A program made the translations under genes and the position numbers. From positions 7,096,962 through 7,160,961 of the forward strand of contig NC_087190.1 of assembly GCF_035594125.1 (NCBI RefSeq): DNA of 64,000 nucleotides. The letters run 5' to 3'. The notes below the pieces were generated by a model. That model saw only the letters and a program-made list of their open reading frames with translations. It searched no databases and was not told the DNA's origin. Positions 49,440 through 63,494 of the stretch are shown one piece after another; positions within the stretch are counted from its first letter, which is position 1; the number at the start of each line of letters is the position of its first letter. The DNA comes from Scylla paramamosain. Its lineage: Eukaryota; Arthropoda; Malacostraca; Decapoda; Portunidae.

Positions 49440-50349
49440 GTCCTCTTTCTTGATCTAATTTTTCAGAAAAGACCACAAGTTCTCGATAGGATTAAGATCA
49501 GAACTGTTGGCAGGCCAATCCTTGATGTAATCCAAGTCACAATTGTTCAACCACTCTACTTGTTTGCTCATGTGGCAGGGAGCCCCATCCTGCATGAAAC
49601 ATTCTGCTTTGCACTTCACATAACACTCCTCTAAATTGTCATATAACCGTTCTAAGTACTGTTCGCTGTTCACTGACTCTCTTTTCAAAAAAGACCAAAT
49701 TGCCAACACCAAAGTATGTAAATGCTCCCCAAACCATAACTGAATCTGGATGTTTTGCCGTTTTTACCGTGTATTTTGGGTCGTACCGGTCAGATCCTTT
49801 TGGTCTACGCACTCTTGCAAACTGTGTCCCAGATACTGTGAAAACACTTTCATCACTACACAGTACACAATGTATTTTCTCTATGGGCCACTAAATGTAT
49901 TTCTTGGCAAAACTGAGCCTGTTTTCAATGTGCGTGAAAAGTGAAAAGTGAGCAAAGGTTTCCTCGCGGGAGTGCGGGAAGGGAGATCAAGCTCTTTTCT
50001 ACGGTAACGTGATACTGTCCTGCGAGACACATTACCCAATAGACCTGGATTATTTTCTTTAGCTCACGTGCTGTACTTACAGGTCTAATACTAAAGTCAC
50101 ACTTCAACACAGTTAGTCCTTTTATTTACTTTTTTTTAGGCCAACCAGGTTTTGATAAGTGGGCTGGTACTGCATAATTTTTGGCGACCCGGCATCGCTG
50201 CAGCCAGCGTTCAACAGTACTTTGAGCACACCAGTCTGTTGTTGAATAACATTTGCGCCAATTCCGGCCTTATGTAAGGCGTAAATACGACTGATTTTGT
50301 CTTGAGTGATTTGTGATTGCATCGTCTCCAAGACAATGTCACTACCCAC
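49440..50349 (-). pseudogene. Tc1-like transposase, nearly complete but broken
   Basis: Start at 50349: HTH region MQSQITQDKISRIYALHKAG then GANVIQQQTGV. The DDE domain on the minus strand: SDESVFTVSGTQFARVRRPK (first Asp), SVMVWGAFTYFG, ECFMQDGAPCHMSKQVEWLN (second Asp), DWPANSSDLNPIENLWSFLK (third acidic residue block). These are canonical Tc1/mariner motifs in the right order and spacing. Stops and shifts separate the HTH and DDE parts (near 49925-50122), and the C-terminal end is cut at about 49455. TIRs were not found. Confidence 0.8.
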
Positions 50350-50763
50350 GACACACAGATCACTGACCGTTAATCTGCAATGCCCCGCTGATGGCTCACG
50401 GAGTAAATTGCCAAATAGGTGATTTTTTTAAATAAGTTCCCGTTAGCCAGACAGGAGGGGTGAAATGACCTTGATCAAATGTTGCCACGCTGTGCGATAG
50501 CCGTCACTTTATAACTGATTTGAAAGATGAACACCTACGTCAAATGTTGACCAGCTGCCCCATGTCTAACCAAATAATTAAACCCACAAATCTACAGATG
50601 TGCGGCAAGGCACCACAGAGGCACTTGCAACCACATCCTTATACAATATTATAGTGTTTTCTTTCATGAAGGAATATTTTAAGTACCAACTCTGAAAAGA
50701 CCTTATGAGACGAGCAGCTCAATCTCATGAAATAATAGCTTATATATCTACCTTTACTATAGC

Positions 50764-50766
<3 letters not shown>
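50350..50766. other. No gene recognised
   Basis: Presumably includes the 5' end of the Tc1 element. No terminal inverted repeat was matched. Confidence 0.35.
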
Positions 50767-50850
<84 letters not shown>

Positions 50851-50852
50851 GT

Positions 50853-50942
<90 letters not shown>
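50767..50942. repeat. (GA)n microsatellite with GTGA interruption
   Basis: 176 bp. GTGAGTGAGTGA in the middle at about 50847. Confidence 0.95.
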
Positions 50943-50945
<3 letters not shown>

Positions 50946-50984
50946 CACTTGTACATTTAATGATATCCCTGAGCGGATTGATTA

Positions 50985-51610
50985 ACATAAGAACAAGAAA
51001 TAAGGGAAGCTGCAAGAAGCGACCAGGCTTATACGTAGAAATATACCTACCTATTTCCATCTATTATCCCAATCCATAAACCCGTCTAATCTCTTAAAGC
51101 TCCCTAATGTCGCAGCACTAACAACATGATTACCGAGTCCGTTCCACTCATCTTTCACTCTATCTGAGAACCAGTTTCTTCCTGTCTCCTTCTTAAACCT
51201 AAATTTTTCAAGCTTGAACCCGTTTCTATCCTTGTTCTATCCTGGTTGCTGCTCCTAAGAATTTTGCTTACATCCCCCTTGTTATAACCCTTATACCACT
51301 TAAAGACTTCTATCAGGTCTCCTCTTAACATACGTCTCTAAAGAATATAGATTTAACAGCTTTTTAACAGCTTTAACAGCTTTTAACAGCTTTTTTTTAA
51401 CAGGCTTTCTCGTATCCTGTACCTACCAGAGTTTCGTTGTTTAATGAGTACCTACTGTGTGTTTTCTCTACCTACGCTAAGTACTTTGCATTTGTTGATA
51501 TTAAACTGCACTTGCCATCTGTCCGTCCATTCATTCATCCTATCTAAATTTGCCTGTAAGGCAATGGCATCCGATTCTGACCTAATTAATCTACCTATCT
51601 TTGTGTCAAC
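50985..51610 (-). mobile_element. CR1-like LINE 3' fragment, copy C2
   Basis: On the minus strand: DTKIGRLIRSESDAIALQAN, MNEWTDRWQVQFNINKCKVL at about 51470-51600, then after a deletion the SLKVLLNLYS---RRDLIEV block and the YKGYNKGDVS segment, ending with the same terminal motif as C1 and C3 at about 50995. A short AACAGCTTTT tandem lies at 51355-51400 within it. It is truncated at the 5' end and has an internal deletion compared with C3. Confidence 0.75.
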
Positions 51611-51922
51611 CGCAAATCACTACTAATTCCACTAGTGACGACTGACAAGCCACAGCTCTAATAACAGACTAGTTGTCAACAGCGCTGTACGATGGCAATA
51701 TCTACACGCTGATAGGCTACTCTACACTAAAATCTGGCAGTCACTTGAGCGCCCTAATCCACCGCAGTCAGTCAGAGACGGACTGCGATAGAAGTGTCTG
51801 CGGTAAGCTCCACTGGCTTGTGTTCGCTTTATGTCTGTCCCGCGTTGTTGCGTCTCACCCAGCTGGGGAACTGTGTGCCTGGACAGTGAGCTTGTGGTGA
51901 TGCTGTGCCGTTTAAGAGATAG

Positions 51923-51924
<2 letters not shown>
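51611..51924. other. No gene recognised
   Basis: An open frame at 51673-51900 (+) with four Cys has no known motif. I leave it unassigned. Confidence 0.3.

Positions 51925-52014
<90 letters not shown>
51925..52014. repeat. (TA)n microsatellite upstream of copy A8
   Basis: 90 bp of TA ending 57 bp before the A8 5' end. Confidence 0.95.
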
Positions 52015-52016
<2 letters not shown>

Positions 52017-52070
52017 AAAGAATCATAACAAACACTTAATTGCTAAAGATGAGACGGTTGTGCCTACTGG

Positions 52071-55725
<3,655 letters not shown>

Positions 55726-55881
55726 ATGAATACCAGCAAAAATGAGTTGGGGAAGGAACAGCTAGTTTTGAGCTGGCAAGGTTGTAAACCCTTGCCAACA
55801 ATACCAGACAAGAACTTCGCTGTCTTCATGTTGGAAGCGATGGCGAAGGTAGTCGAGGGAGATGACGAAGCCATTGCCGTG
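55726..55881 (+). CDS. Possible first coding exon of a second acyl-CoA synthetase
   Basis: ATG follows a CGTTTTACAG acceptor-like site directly (so a 5' UTR exon may lie upstream). It encodes 52 residues, phase 0, ending in a GTG/GTGAGA donor at 55881/55882. The segment PLPTIPDKNFAVFMLEAMAK followed by VVEGDDEAIAV fits the N-terminus of 4CL/acyl-CoA synthetase-like enzymes (P--P---IP---L-E-VLE------D--A-V), which continues with an invariant D-x-x-T. It has the same strand and family as the 3' exons at 4815-7685 but cannot belong to that gene, whose end lies far upstream. No next exon is found before the window edge. Confidence 0.5.
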
Positions 55882-56042
55882 GTGAGAATTTCAAACAGTT
55901 GGCTTATGTTATAATTGTACTGGTAAGAAAAACACTTAAGGTAAGGTAGTGTAAACATGACATTCAGTACTCTGCTTTTTCAGAGAGAATGATAATGTCA
56001 AGCTTCACAGGTTTTATTTCTGCCATGTTCTACCTTACCATT

Positions 56043-56556
56043 TCTGATAGAGGAGCTAGGTGAGGGGTATACAAGATAGATACATTTAGTTTGAGAAAGA
56101 GTCTGTAGTCGTAGCCAGATGGTGGAAAATTCGAAAGATTCAAGAGTGTGGGCACGAGAGCAGATTAAGTGGTTGCGGACATAGACGCAACATCCAGCAT
56201 TAGATTGCAAATGAGGATAGAGAAAGGAGGGAACAGAAAAGGCGCTACTGTCAGTTGCCTCAAACACCTGTGTTTCAGTGAGGAAAAGATGAGGTTTAGT
56301 AGAGGAGAGGCGGTGTTCTAGAGATTGAAAATTAGATCGTAGATCGCGAATGTTGCAGAAGTTAATGAAAAGTTAAGGGGAATGTCAAGACACTTACGGT
56401 TGTTACCAGAAGAGCAGTCCGACCTGGCGACATTTGTGGTCCCCTCCTCAAATGAGGATTCCTAGTCTGGTGTAGGAATCGCCATGATGATTTTGAATTT
56501 TTGAGTAAAGGGTGTGTGTGTGTAATTAGTTTTGTGTGAAAGAAGAGAGTTGTCTT
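56043..56556 (-). mobile_element. Family A LINE, 5' fragment (copy A9)
   Basis: On the minus strand: part of the 5' UTR, the start region at about 56490 (in a shifted frame), [40 protein letters not shown] and TIWLRLQ. It ends near 56043 inside the EN domain (3' truncated). Its 5' UTR is cut at 56557, precisely where the 3' terminus of copy B2 begins. Confidence 0.75.
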
Positions 56557-56821
56557 TAGATTGATTGATTTAATATATTTCGCCGCAACATCACGGTCAT
56601 ATGGCACCACTACAAACCTTTAAAAGTGACAAAGATTGCAGTTTTTAAAATATGGGTATTAAAAACTTATATTATAGGTATGGTAAAAGTGTTAAAAGAC
56701 CACTATGAAAGAAAATATAAAAAAAAAGGAAATGGAAAAAGCCATATAAAAGTTTGTGATAAAAATAAGAGGGTTGGTATAGTAATGCTTTATTTACTTT
56801 ATTTCATTCAATTTAAATTTA

Positions 56822-56965
56822 GAGGGTACTGATGCCAATGACCCTGACCACTGTGTCTGGCATTGTTCGTTCCGTGCCCAAGACACTGACCCCACTGACC
56901 CAGATATTTGGCGCTGTTCGTTACATGCCCAAGACACTGACCCAGCTGACTCAGATATCTGGAAG
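56822..56965 (-). repeat. 51-bp minisatellite in the B2 3' end
   Basis: Nearly three units around GTGCCCAAGACACTGACCCC on the plus strand. On the sense strand the ORF2 frame continues into it without a stop (frame 56794-57048), so the repeat may be translated as the C-terminal tail in this copy. Confidence 0.7.
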
Positions 56966-59291
56966 GTCTCTTCCTCATCACGACAGCGGAAAAGATATCG
57001 CTCCTGCAACTCCACCAGACTGGGACACTCCACTAGAAAGTGTCGCACTGTAAGGGTAACTAATAAACAGTTATCACAAAATGGACTTCCCGGGACGTGA
57101 GGTAACCGTGAGTGAGACGTGTATGACCCGTCCGGAGAGAGGCCAGTGCAGTCTCAGCGGCGCTCCTGCACATGGACATATGTCCATGAACGGAAAGTTA
57201 CTTAAGTTATCTCACCCGTCTTAGTGGTGGCAATCAAATCCTCCTACCTGCCCTGCCAACATGAAAGAACTGCCATCCTCATACTGGAGTATAAGTCATG
57301 TAAGAGAATGGGGGTGGAAGCAGGAATTCGAGTTGCTGACTCTTTAGCCAGTCTTCTCATTCCCCGGAACTCCAACTCCAATTTGCAGGGACCCAGGAAA
57401 ATTTGACGTGGTAGCCTCTACGCTGTAAAAGGTAAAGCAACTAAAAAATCAATAAAACAAGTGGATGAAGGGAAGAAGGGCTAAAATGTTGAATAGCGGA
57501 AAGAATAGTGCGAGAGTCGCTAAAAAAAAAAAAAACAGTAAAATATGAGACGAGAATATTAAAAATAATTCTTAAGGCTTGGATAATTGTAGAAAGCCCT
57601 GCCATAAAAAGAGAACCAACACCGAGGAGGCTAGCGCCTCGAGTAAAGGAAGGAAAGAACACCAAATCCGATTTCATTGTCGGATTTTGATCCGTCCGTA
57701 AATACAGGAATTGAGTCAATGTGTGGAATAGTGTTCCAAGGATAATGCACGAGGCTCAAAATCTAGTAAATTGTTCTTATAAAGAATAAATATCAGGGCC
57801 ACAGAGAGAAATGTCTGGGAATTGTCAATAACCAACTCTAGGATATCTACATATCCTGTCAAATATAAGTCCCAAGAAACGAGTTTCCTCCACACAAATT
57901 CTTCTGTCATATAAATGGAAATCTGAACACCACAAAGGTGGTATGAATGTAAGACTATAGTTTCCGAAGCCGAGAAACGAAATCCCCGAGTTGCAGGCGA
58001 AATGCAACTTCCTCGCAATCAAAGGCATTCGGGCCACAGAAAGGGATTGACAAGTCATCGACATACAAACTACCATGAACTCCTTCTGGAAGCACATCAG
58101 TGACACTTTTCATACTTACAGAAAAAAGGGCAACACTGAGTATACTTCCCTGTGGCACACCTCAAGTGAGAGAACTTCAGACAGAACGGCCCCAATCAAT
58201 AACCTTAAAAAAAACGATGAGATAAAAACTACTGTATAAAAATAGGGAGTCGGCCACGGAGATCGAACTAGAACAGACAGTAAAATCCCGTGGCACCAAC
58301 ATGTGTCATACGCTTTCTCCAAATAAAAAAAATACTGTGATATCATAGTGCTTACTGGCGAATGCTTCATATACAGAAGATACTAGAGATAAAAGAGCAT
58401 CGGACAAAGACAGCACATTTTCCTAAAAATATATTGAACAGGTGATAAGCAAGTCCCTCTCTCCAAATACCACATAAACGTGACATTTACCATCCTAGCC
58501 AGCAACATATAAATCCATGAAGTAAAGGAAATTGGACGCTAATAGTGGCTAACTGATGATCTTTTCCAAGCTTTATAATGGGAATAATTACAACATCTCA
58601 AGAGGATGAAAAATCACCGATATTCCAAATAAAGTTATAGACGTCAAGTAAAAAGGTAAAAGCTTCATCGAACATGTGGGGCGAAAAAGGAATATGGTAT
58701 GAATCATGGCACTAGGAAAAAGCTATGCGTAAAGAAAAATGGGACATTATAAGACTCTCCACCATGGGAGGCAAAATTGACGCCAAGCGATTTGCAACGT
58801 CAAAGATGAAGTGCCATAGGTGCAGTTGGATCCTTTCTGGAGACACTAGCAAAGAGCTCAGCAAGCAGTCGGACAGATGCAACTGTCGTAGCATCTGTCA
58901 CCGTCCCTCAGTCATGGAACACAACAGGTGGAGGTGTAGAATACCCCCCACATATCTTGTGGACCCCATTGAAGACCTTGGTGATTGGAGAGTAAACTGT
59001 GATGGAGAAGACATAACTTCCAAGAATCCTGCCAAGACCTCTTTAAGGTGCGACGGGCACGGACACGCGCTTGTCGAAAAGCCTCCAAGCAGTGGATATC
59101 TCCACGATGCTGTCAAAGGCGAGAAAAGGCAGTACGCTTTTCTCGAACAGCGCCTGTACAATCCGCATTCCACCAGGGAACAAAACGTTTAGGAAACCAT
59201 TCAGAGGTCTTGGAGACGGACTGAAGAGCAGCGGTGTGTAAAAACATCAGTGAAGTATGTTGCAGCCTCATCACAATTTCTTATCTTACAT

Positions 59292-59294
<3 letters not shown>

Positions 59295-59380
<86 letters not shown>
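59295..59380. repeat. (GA)n microsatellite at an internal deletion of B2
   Basis: Left flank matches B1 up to about 30055 and right flank resumes at about 30340. The array stands in place of the lost segment. Confidence 0.9.
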
Positions 59381-59383
<3 letters not shown>

Positions 59384-59456
59384 AGAGGAAAGTAAAAAAA
59401 CTACGAGGGTTGACAGCGTCATCATCCCACAAAGGATTGTGACCACTGATTGAGTG

Positions 59457-61745
59457 ATTGATTAATTAATTAAAGTTGGGGCGCCAGAACATCACGGTAA
59501 TATGGCACCGCTACAAACCTTTAAAATCAACAGTTTAAAGCAACAGTTTAAAATGCTGATATTAAAAAAAAAAAATAATTGTATAGTAAAAATGTTAAAA
59601 CTACTAAAAAAAACATTGAAAAAGGAAATGGGAAGAAACTTAAAAATGGGAAATGGGAAGAAACTTAATCGCTAAAAATGAGAGGGTTGGTATAGTAATG
59701 TTTCAATTAATTAGTTTGATTTTAAGTGAGGGGGTACTGACCGCAGTGACTCAGACCACTGTGTCTAGCAGTTGTTCGTCCCTTTCCCAAGACACTGATC
59801 CCATTGACCCAGGTATCTGGTGTTGTTCATTACCTGCCCAAGATACTGACCCAGGCCCCAAGATCCAGTGTTATTCGTTACGTGTTTTCCTCACTTGCCT
59901 CCATGTTTTCCCAGTGCAAGGATAAAGTTCTGCCCAATACTATATTACTGATAAAATTAATAGATTGATTGATTGATAGATTTAGCTTATGGCACCGCAA
60001 CATCGCAACATCGCGGTCATATGGCGCAGATACAAATATAAAATAAATAGAACAGTCAAAATTTGTTTAAAAGACCAGCCTTCTTCACAAACTTAAGAAC
60101 CTCATGCCCAGGAAAAGAGCCCTCTCTCTCTAAGAATCAGCAACAACTGGAAAATCCCACCCCCATTCAGACAACGGAGAAGATATCGCTCCCTCAGCTC
60201 CACCAGAGTGGGAAACTGCACTAGAAAGTGTCGCACTGTGAGGAGAACTAATCAGTCATTACAAAATGGTTGGGTTTCCCAGGACACGGGGTAACCATGG
60301 GTGAGATGCGTCTGACCCGTCTGGAGACGAGCTAGTGCAGTCTTTGAGCGACGCTCCCGCACATGGACATACATCAACGAAGAAGTAAGAGAAGTAACCT
60401 CCCCCTTCTTCGTAGTGACAACCAAAACTTCCCATCTGCTCTGCCAACTGGCATGAACTGCCACCCTTATGCTGGAATATAAGTCATGAAATGGGATGGA
60501 GTTGGATTTTAAAGATTTTAAACTCTGGAGACGACCCATTTCCATAGTCAAACCTTTATAATATTAGATTTTTTCTCTCTCAGTATCTCTAGTTCCTTTC
60601 TTGATGGGATGTTTTACCAGTTGGTGCTTCCTTAGCCAGCCTATCTGCTTTCTCATTCTCCGGAATTCAACGTGTGCAAGGACCCAACAAAATCTGATGT
60701 GGTCACCCAGACGCTGCAAAAAGCAGAGCCACTCAAGAACCGGTAAAACAAGTGGATGAAGAGAAGAGGAACTAAAATGTTGAATGGCAGAAAGAAAACT
60801 GCGGGAGTCGCAAAAAATTGTAAAAGATGGGTTGTGAAGAACAAAATTAATCCTTAAAGCTAGGATAATGGCAGACAGCTCTTTTGTAAAACCTGGATCA
60901 ACATTGGGGTTCCCAGCACCTTGACAGAATGATGAAGAATGATAACACCAAATCCGACCCCTGCATCAGATTGTGAGTCTAAATACAGGGACGGAGTCAG
61001 AATGTGCAAAACAGTGTTCTAAGAATAGTGCAAAAGAGTCACAATCCGGAAGCAAGTTCTTATTAGGAATAGCGCCACAGACAGAAACGTGGGAAAATTG
61101 CTGGTAACAAACTTTAGGAAATCGAGAGGAACATACAGAAAGGGAAGGCACATTTAATGCCACCATAACAGAAGCATCCCTGAAACCGAAAGGTGTAGGG
61201 AAACTTAAGCGAGAAACATATAGCTGAGAACGTTAATCGCGGGAATTTAATATACAAGAGACTGATTCAGGAAGACGTTGGACACGATACCAGCACCTCA
61301 ACAAAAAGAACTGGCGACGCAAATCCAATGCAAGGACACCAGCATCCACCAGTAACCTAGAGATTGGGGATGAGCAGAACGCAACAGTTGCCAGGCGAAT
61401 ACCGGCGTGTTGCACCGAATCCAACACATGAAACCGAGCCTCAGTAGTAGACAAATGAGTTTAACAACCGTACTCCAATCTAGAAAGAACTGTAAGGAGT
61501 AACAGCACCTTCATACATGCTGCCTTAATATAACGAAGGTGGGGTACCCAAGTCAGGCGACTGTCAAATGTAAGTCTCTGGAAACGTGTTTCCTCCACAC
61601 AAGAGATTCTTCTATCATAGGGATACAAGTCTGGGTCAGGGTGAATACCATGGAGGCGGCAAAAATGCATGGTCATAGTCTATAATGCCGAGAAACAAAA
61701 TCCCTAAGTTGCGGCCAACTAAGAAATCTTATTAAGTGCCACCCT
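59457..61745 (-). mobile_element. Family B LINE, RNase H and RT end (copy B3)
   Basis: The 3' terminus is at 59457; minisatellite at 59735-59905; RNase H end at 60060-60550 (TGQTHLTHGYPVSWETQPF); RT C-terminal part at 60966-61740 (HAGIRLATVAFCSSPISRLL, VDAGVLALDLRRQ, CVEETRFQRLTFDSRLTWVP). A second tail-like segment (GATTGATTGATTGATAG then GCACCGCAACATCGCGGTCA-like) lies at 59957-60020, between the RNase H end and the minisatellite. The unit is therefore either one element with a doubled tail or two nested ones. It is 5'-truncated at about 61745. Confidence 0.7.
59735..59905 (-). repeat. 51-bp minisatellite in the B3 3' UTR
   Basis: Three to four units with CCCAAGACACTGATCCCATT-like cores. 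The flanks (CACTTGCCTCCATG then TTTTCCCAGTGCAAGGATAA) match the other arrays. Confidence 0.7.
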
Positions 61746-62140
61746 TATGGAAAAAGTTGTTTTTTTAAACAAATTATACATTATCATTTAACTATTTTTC
61801 TATTTATTTTATAAGTAATATAATATTGGGCAGAATCTTATTTTTACACTGGGAGAACATTGAGGCAAGTAAGAATGACACGTAACGAATAACGCTGGGT
61901 CAGAAGGGTCAGTGTCTTGGGCACAACAAAATACGCCAGATATCTGAATCAGTAGGGTCGGTGTCTTGGGTACGGAATAAGCTACAACAGACACAGTGGT
62001 CTGAGTCAGTGGGGTCAGTACCTTCACGCTTTAAATTAAATTCAATTAAATTAAACTAAAGTAACTAAAATATTACTATACTCTCTTAATTTCTTATGAC
62101 TCTTCCCATTTCCTTTTTTATGTTTTCTTTTATAGTGTTT
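61746..62140 (+). mobile_element. Family B 3' UTR fragment with minisatellite, plus sense
   Basis: Same order as the plus-strand B copy at 4010-4330: GGGCAGAA-CTTATTTTTACA, GAGGCAAGTAAG, the 51-bp units (61880-62035), then (ATTAA)n-type and T-rich 3' sequence. It meets the minus-sense RNase H of the next fragment head on near 62145. Confidence 0.65.
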
Positions 62141-62149
62141 TAAACAAAC

Positions 62150-62811
62150 CCAAGTATCAGCGATATCTGGAAAATCCCATCGTCATCGCGGCAACGCAAA
62201 ATATATCGCTCCCGCAACTCCACCACATTGGGACATTCCACTAGAAAGTGTGGCACTAAGCAGTCATCACAAAATGGACTATTTTCCCGTGGCATGAGGT
62301 AACCATGAGTGAGACGTGTGTGACCCGTATTTTATGCAGGTACTCAACAAAATGTTATGTGATATCATCTGTGCTGAAGCAGGTGAATCCACTCTAAAAC
62401 AGATAAGATTAGGGGGAGGGAGAGAGGACGTATAATGCTCCAGGTCAGATAACGCACTCCGGGAGTCACTAAGAATTGTAAAATTTGAGACCGGTAAGGC
62501 AGGTGGATAGTGCCAGGGGTCAATGTAAACCAAGAGAATAGGGTACCTAAATGCAAAAGTGGGAGAATGTCACAGTGGAAATGTGGTGGGAAGTTTCGGT
62601 GTAGGAAAGAGAAACGAAAGGGGAGACAAGTGGGTGGAATGGTGCGAAAGTTGATTAAGTGAAAGTTGATCAAGTGATTATGAATACGTTTTTCAGACAT
62701 CACCCAAGACACTTATACACATGGAGGAGTCCGGGAGATAAAGTGAGGAACCAAGGGGATTTTCTGGGAGACCCTATAGAGAAGCTTTTCTTTGCCAACC
62801 TGACTAGATAT
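62150..62811 (-). mobile_element. Family B LINE, RNase H and ORF1 scraps (minus sense)
   Basis: 62150-62330 is the distal RNase H part (SHTSHSWLPHATGK in the minus frame). 62365-62560 carries ICFRVDSPASAQ and NFTILSDSRSALSDL, the RNase H core. At 62780-62811 a piece matching B1 ORF1 (about 30800-30840) follows, so most of ORF2 is deleted. It is interrupted by copy C3 at 62812. Confidence 0.6.
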
Positions 62812-63485
62812 CATAAAAACATAAGAAATAAGGGAAGCTGCAAGAAGCGACCAGGCTTACACGTGGCAGTCCCTGTATGAAACACACCTACCTATTTCCA
62901 TCTGCTATCCCCATCCATAAACTTATCTAATCTTCTGTTAAAGCTCTCTAGTGTCCTAGCACTAAATACATGATTACTGAGTCCGTTCCACTCATCTACC
63001 ACTCTATTTGAGAACCAATGTTTTCCTATCTCCTTCCTAAACCTAAATTTTTCAAGCTTGAACCAGTTATTTCTTGTTCTACCCTGGTTGCTGATCCTAC
63101 GAATTGTGCTTACATCTCCCTTGTTATAACCCTTATACCACTTAAAGACTTCTATCAGGTCCCCTCTTAACCTACGTCTCTCTAAAGAATGGAAATTTAA
63201 CAGCTTCAACCTCGCCTCGTAAGGAATACTCCTCATCCCCTGTATCCTTTTAGTCATTCTCCTCTGTACTGATTCTAATAGACCTATATCTTTCCTGTAA
63301 TGTGGGGACCAGAACTGCACCGCGTAGTCTAGATGAGGTCTGACCAGCGCCAAGTATAACTTTAATATTACTTCTGGCCTTCTACTTTTAACACTCCAAA
63401 AAATGAATCCTAGTACCCTATTTGCCTTGTTTCTGGCTTCTATGCATTGTTTCCCTAGACGGAGTTCAGAGCTAACTATAACTAT
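62812..63485 (-). mobile_element. CR1-like LINE 3' fragment, copy C3 (best preserved C)
   Basis: A 153-codon frame at 62892-63353: LVRPHLDYAVQFWSPHYRKD, IGLLESVQRRMTKRIQGMRS, IPYEARLKLLNFHSLERRRL, WYKGYNKGDVS, then RKEIGKHWFSNRVVDEWNGL and SLESFNRRLDKFMDGD-like end. This is the C-terminal region after the RT palm. The 3' terminus is at 62812 (sense ...TTATTTCTTATG). It is 5'-truncated near 63480. The frame is still open, so this copy is the youngest C. Confidence 0.8.
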
Positions 63486-63494
63486 AACTAACCC

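Larger units (their letters stand above)
56558..59455 (-). mobile_element. Family B LINE, 3' half (copy B2)
   Basis: The 3' terminus is at 56558 (sense ...AAATCAATCAA). Then come an AT-rich 3' UTR, the minisatellite (56822-56965), RNase H (56970-57720: VRHFLVECPSLVELQERYLF, ILYLRTDQNP), RT (57960-58370: PQGSILSVALFSVS, YVDDLSIPF, LEKAYDTCWCHGILL) and the EN end (about 59400-59450, sense DDDAVN). It is broken throughout. Against B1 about 285 bp are missing at 59295-59380, where a (GA)n array stands instead. Confidence 0.8.
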
